7,348 nt of DNA from an uncultured Acidimicrobiales bacterium (GTDB lineage Bacteria; Actinomycetota; Acidimicrobiia; Acidimicrobiales; UBA10347): contig CALDGN010000320.1 of NCBI GenBank assembly GCA_937942965.1, positions 1 through 7,348 of the forward strand. The letters run 5' to 3'. The translations under genes were made by a program, and so were the position numbers. Of the stretch, positions 5,673 through 7,348 are shown piece after piece. Numbering within the stretch: position 1 is the stretch's first letter; each line of letters starts with the position of its first letter. The notes under the pieces are model-generated. The model worked only from the letters and a program-made list of their open reading frames with translations. It was not told where the DNA came from and ran no database searches.

Positions 5673-7348
5673 GTGACCGACCATGGAACCAGCACAGATC
5701 CGATGAGCATCGGCCCTCGATCGCCGTGGCGTATCGGCGTCGACGTCGGTGGCACGTTCACGGACCTCGTTCTGGCCGACGCTGCCGGGCGCATCTGGGT
5801 GACCAAGGTGCCATCGGTACCCGCTGACCCGAGCCGCGGCGTTCTCAATGCGCTCGATCGCATCGCCGTGGACCTCGGCGTGCCCGAACACGACGTGCTC
5901 GCATCGTGCGGGCTGTTCGTGCACGGCTCGACGGTCGCGACCAACACGATGCTCGAAGGCAAGGGCGCACCCGTTGGCCTGATCTGCACCGACGGCTTCC
6001 GTGATGTCATCGAGATTCGGCGCGGCTTGCGCGACGACCAGTGGAACCATCGCGAGCCCTATGCCCGCCCCCTGGTCCCCCGCTTCCTCCGCCAAGGGAT
6101 CGATGAGCGGATCGACGCCGACGGAACCGTGCACCGCCCGCTCTCGCTCGACCGGCTCGATGACATCGTCGACGACTTTGTCAGCGAAGGGGTGCAGGCG
6201 ATCGCCGTCGCTCTCATGAACAGCTACGCGAATGACGCTCACGAAACTCAGGTCGCAGCGGCGATTCGGGATCGCTGGGACGGCGACTGGGTCACCACCT
6301 CAGCCGCAGTGTCTCCCATGATGGGTGAGTACGAACGCACCTCGACCGCAGTCGTCAACGCAACGCTGATGCCTCGCATCGTCGGTTATCTCCGCTCGCT
6401 CGAGACCGAGCTGCACCAGCGCGGCCTCGCAACTTCCCTGCTGCTCGTGCAATCCAACGGTGGTGCTGCTTCGGTGGAGCAGCTCGCCGATCGCCCCGTC
6501 AACCTGTTGTTGAGCGGTCCTGCCGCTGCGGTCGGCGCCCTCAATCTCTACAGCCGAGCGATCGACCAATGGCGAGACGATCATCCGGCCGCCGACGACG
6601 AAACGGCACCAGGCAACGTCATCTCGATGGAGATCGGAGGCACGTCATGTGACGTCTTGTTGATGTCGGACCGAGATGTGGCGACGCGTGACGACATGAG
6701 CATCGCCGGTTACCACGTGTCTACGCCGGCCATCGATATTCACACGATCGGCGCCGGTGGCGGCACCATCGCGAGCGTTGACGATGCGGGCCTGCTCTCG
6801 GTTGGACCCGAAGGCGCAGGGGCCGACCCTGGCCCAGCGTGTTACGGACGCGGCGGTACTCGCCCAACGGTCACCGATGCCCACTTGGTGCTCGGGCGGC
6901 TTCGTCCGGGCAAGTCGGCCGGCGGAACCCTCGACCTCGACTTCGATGCGGCGGTCGAAGCAATTCGCATCCACGTCGCCGAACCACTGTCGATGCCGGT
7001 CGAAGAGGCAGCCGCGGGGATCATCGAGCTGACCGAGCATCATCTACTGAGCGCGGTCGAACACATCTCGATCGAGCGCGGCCACTCGCCGCGGCGCTTC
7101 ACCATGGTCGCGGCCGGAGGTGCCGGGCCGATGCATGGCGCTCAAGTCGCTGCCGGTTTGGGATGTCGACGGGTCTACATCCCGCGTGATGCTGGAGCGC
7201 TCTGCGCCATCGGCATGTTGCACGCCGACATCCGCCAAGACTTCACGAGGGTTCTCATCGACTCGCTCGACGAGGTCCAAGCGGCCACCGTTGCTGACGG
7301 CTTTGGCGAGCTCAAGACGCGAGCCCTTCGGGTTATGGGCGAGGAGGG
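5673..7348 (+). CDS. hyuA: Hydantoinase/oxoprolinase family protein, HyuA-type subunit, 3' end missing
   Basis: The frame is open from GTG 5673 to the window end (558 complete codons). HyuA proteins are ATP-dependent subunits that open cyclic amides such as hydantoins or 5-oxoproline; relatives serve in acetone and acetophenone carboxylases. They usually work with a HyuB partner. The N-terminal domain starts with the actin-like phosphate motif GVDVGGTFTDLV (22-33), followed by VHGSTVATNTMLEGKGAPVG (83-102). The second domain shows LLSGPAAAVGA (279-289), MEIGGTSCDVLLM (319-331), HTIGAGGGTIA (357-367), GPACYGRGG with PTVTDAHLVLGRLRPG (387-413) and AAGGAGPMHG (480-489). Family members are about 680-720 residues, so roughly 130-160 residues lie beyond the edge, with hyuB a likely next gene. 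Residues 290-314 form a longer acidic linker than I remember for the family, and the usual GGTSTD is GGTSCD. The symbol reflects the family only; substrate is unknown. A start at ATG 5703 would remove only ten residues ahead of the domain. Confidence 0.88.
   Translation, partial: MTDHGTSTDPMSIGPRSPWRIGVDVGGTFTDLVLADAAGRIWVTKVPSVPADPSRGVLNALDRIAVDLGVPEHDVLASCGLFVHGSTVATNTMLEGKGAPVGLICTDGFRDVIEIRRGLRDDQWNHREPYARPLVPRFLRQGIDERIDADGTVHRPLSLDRLDDIVDDFVSEGVQAIAVALMNSYANDAHETQVAAAIRDRWDGDWVTTSAAVSPMMGEYERTSTAVVNATLMPRIVGYLRSLETELHQRGLATSLLLVQSNGGAASVEQLADRPVNLLLSGPAAAVGALNLYSRAIDQWRDDHPAADDETAPGNVISMEIGGTSCDVLLMSDRDVATRDDMSIAGYHVSTPAIDIHTIGAGGGTIASVDDAGLLSVGPEGAGADPGPACYGRGGTRPTVTDAHLVLGRLRPGKSAGGTLDLDFDAAVEAIRIHVAEPLSMPVEEAAAGIIELTEHHLLSAVEHISIERGHSPRRFTMVAAGGAGPMHGAQVAAGLGCRRVYIPRDAGALCAIGMLHADIRQDFTRVLIDSLDEVQAATVADGFGELKTRALRVMGEE

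Noticed and set aside
5529..6242. Upstream extension of the aminotransferase frame to 687 codons
   Set aside because: The extra part is antisense to the conserved N-terminal domain of HyuA and shows no recognisable domain; the ribosome site at 5533-5540 sets the start at 5528.

Overview
The window looks like chromosomal DNA from a high-GC actinobacterium. Third codon positions are strongly G/C, two genes use GTG as first visible or chosen start, one gene looks leaderless, and there is an alcohol dehydrogenase of the NDMA-dependent, mycofactocin-associated family, which is mostly actinobacterial. A marine or soil acidimicrobial (Ilumatobacter-like) source is my guess from overall protein flavour only. 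I see no phage, transposon, CRISPR or RNA gene, and nothing that marks the region as a recent island.

Layout: (1) 1-794, the 3' part of a DHH/DHHA1 phosphoesterase gene, closed by a strong GC-rich hairpin at 801-841. (2) 842-1016, a short gap with a perfect inverted repeat, then a 48-residue unknown small protein at 1017-1163. (3) 1186-2337 on the minus strand, a zinc-dependent alcohol dehydrogenase. (4) 2426-4174 on the plus strand, a cytoplasmic GH2 glycosidase resembling beta-glucuronidases, divergent from the dehydrogenase and probably translated from a leaderless mRNA. (5) 4179-5528 on the minus strand, a class III aminotransferase related to glutamate-1-semialdehyde aminomutase but probably not the heme enzyme; it converges on the GH2 gene with only 4 bp between stops. 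(6) 5673 to the window end on the plus strand, the first 558 codons of a HyuA-type hydantoinase/oxoprolinase subunit, divergent from the aminotransferase.

From the small ORF onward every gene is on the opposite strand to its neighbour, so each is likely its own transcription unit and no multi-gene operon is visible. The best candidate functional pairing is aminotransferase plus HyuA around a shared 144-bp divergent region, suggesting catabolism of a cyclic amide/hydantoin or amino compound. The GH2 enzyme and the dehydrogenase also share a short divergent promoter region, which may be chance. No gap without a gene exceeds 300 bases. I did not find a convincing undescribed system; the findings are modest leads.
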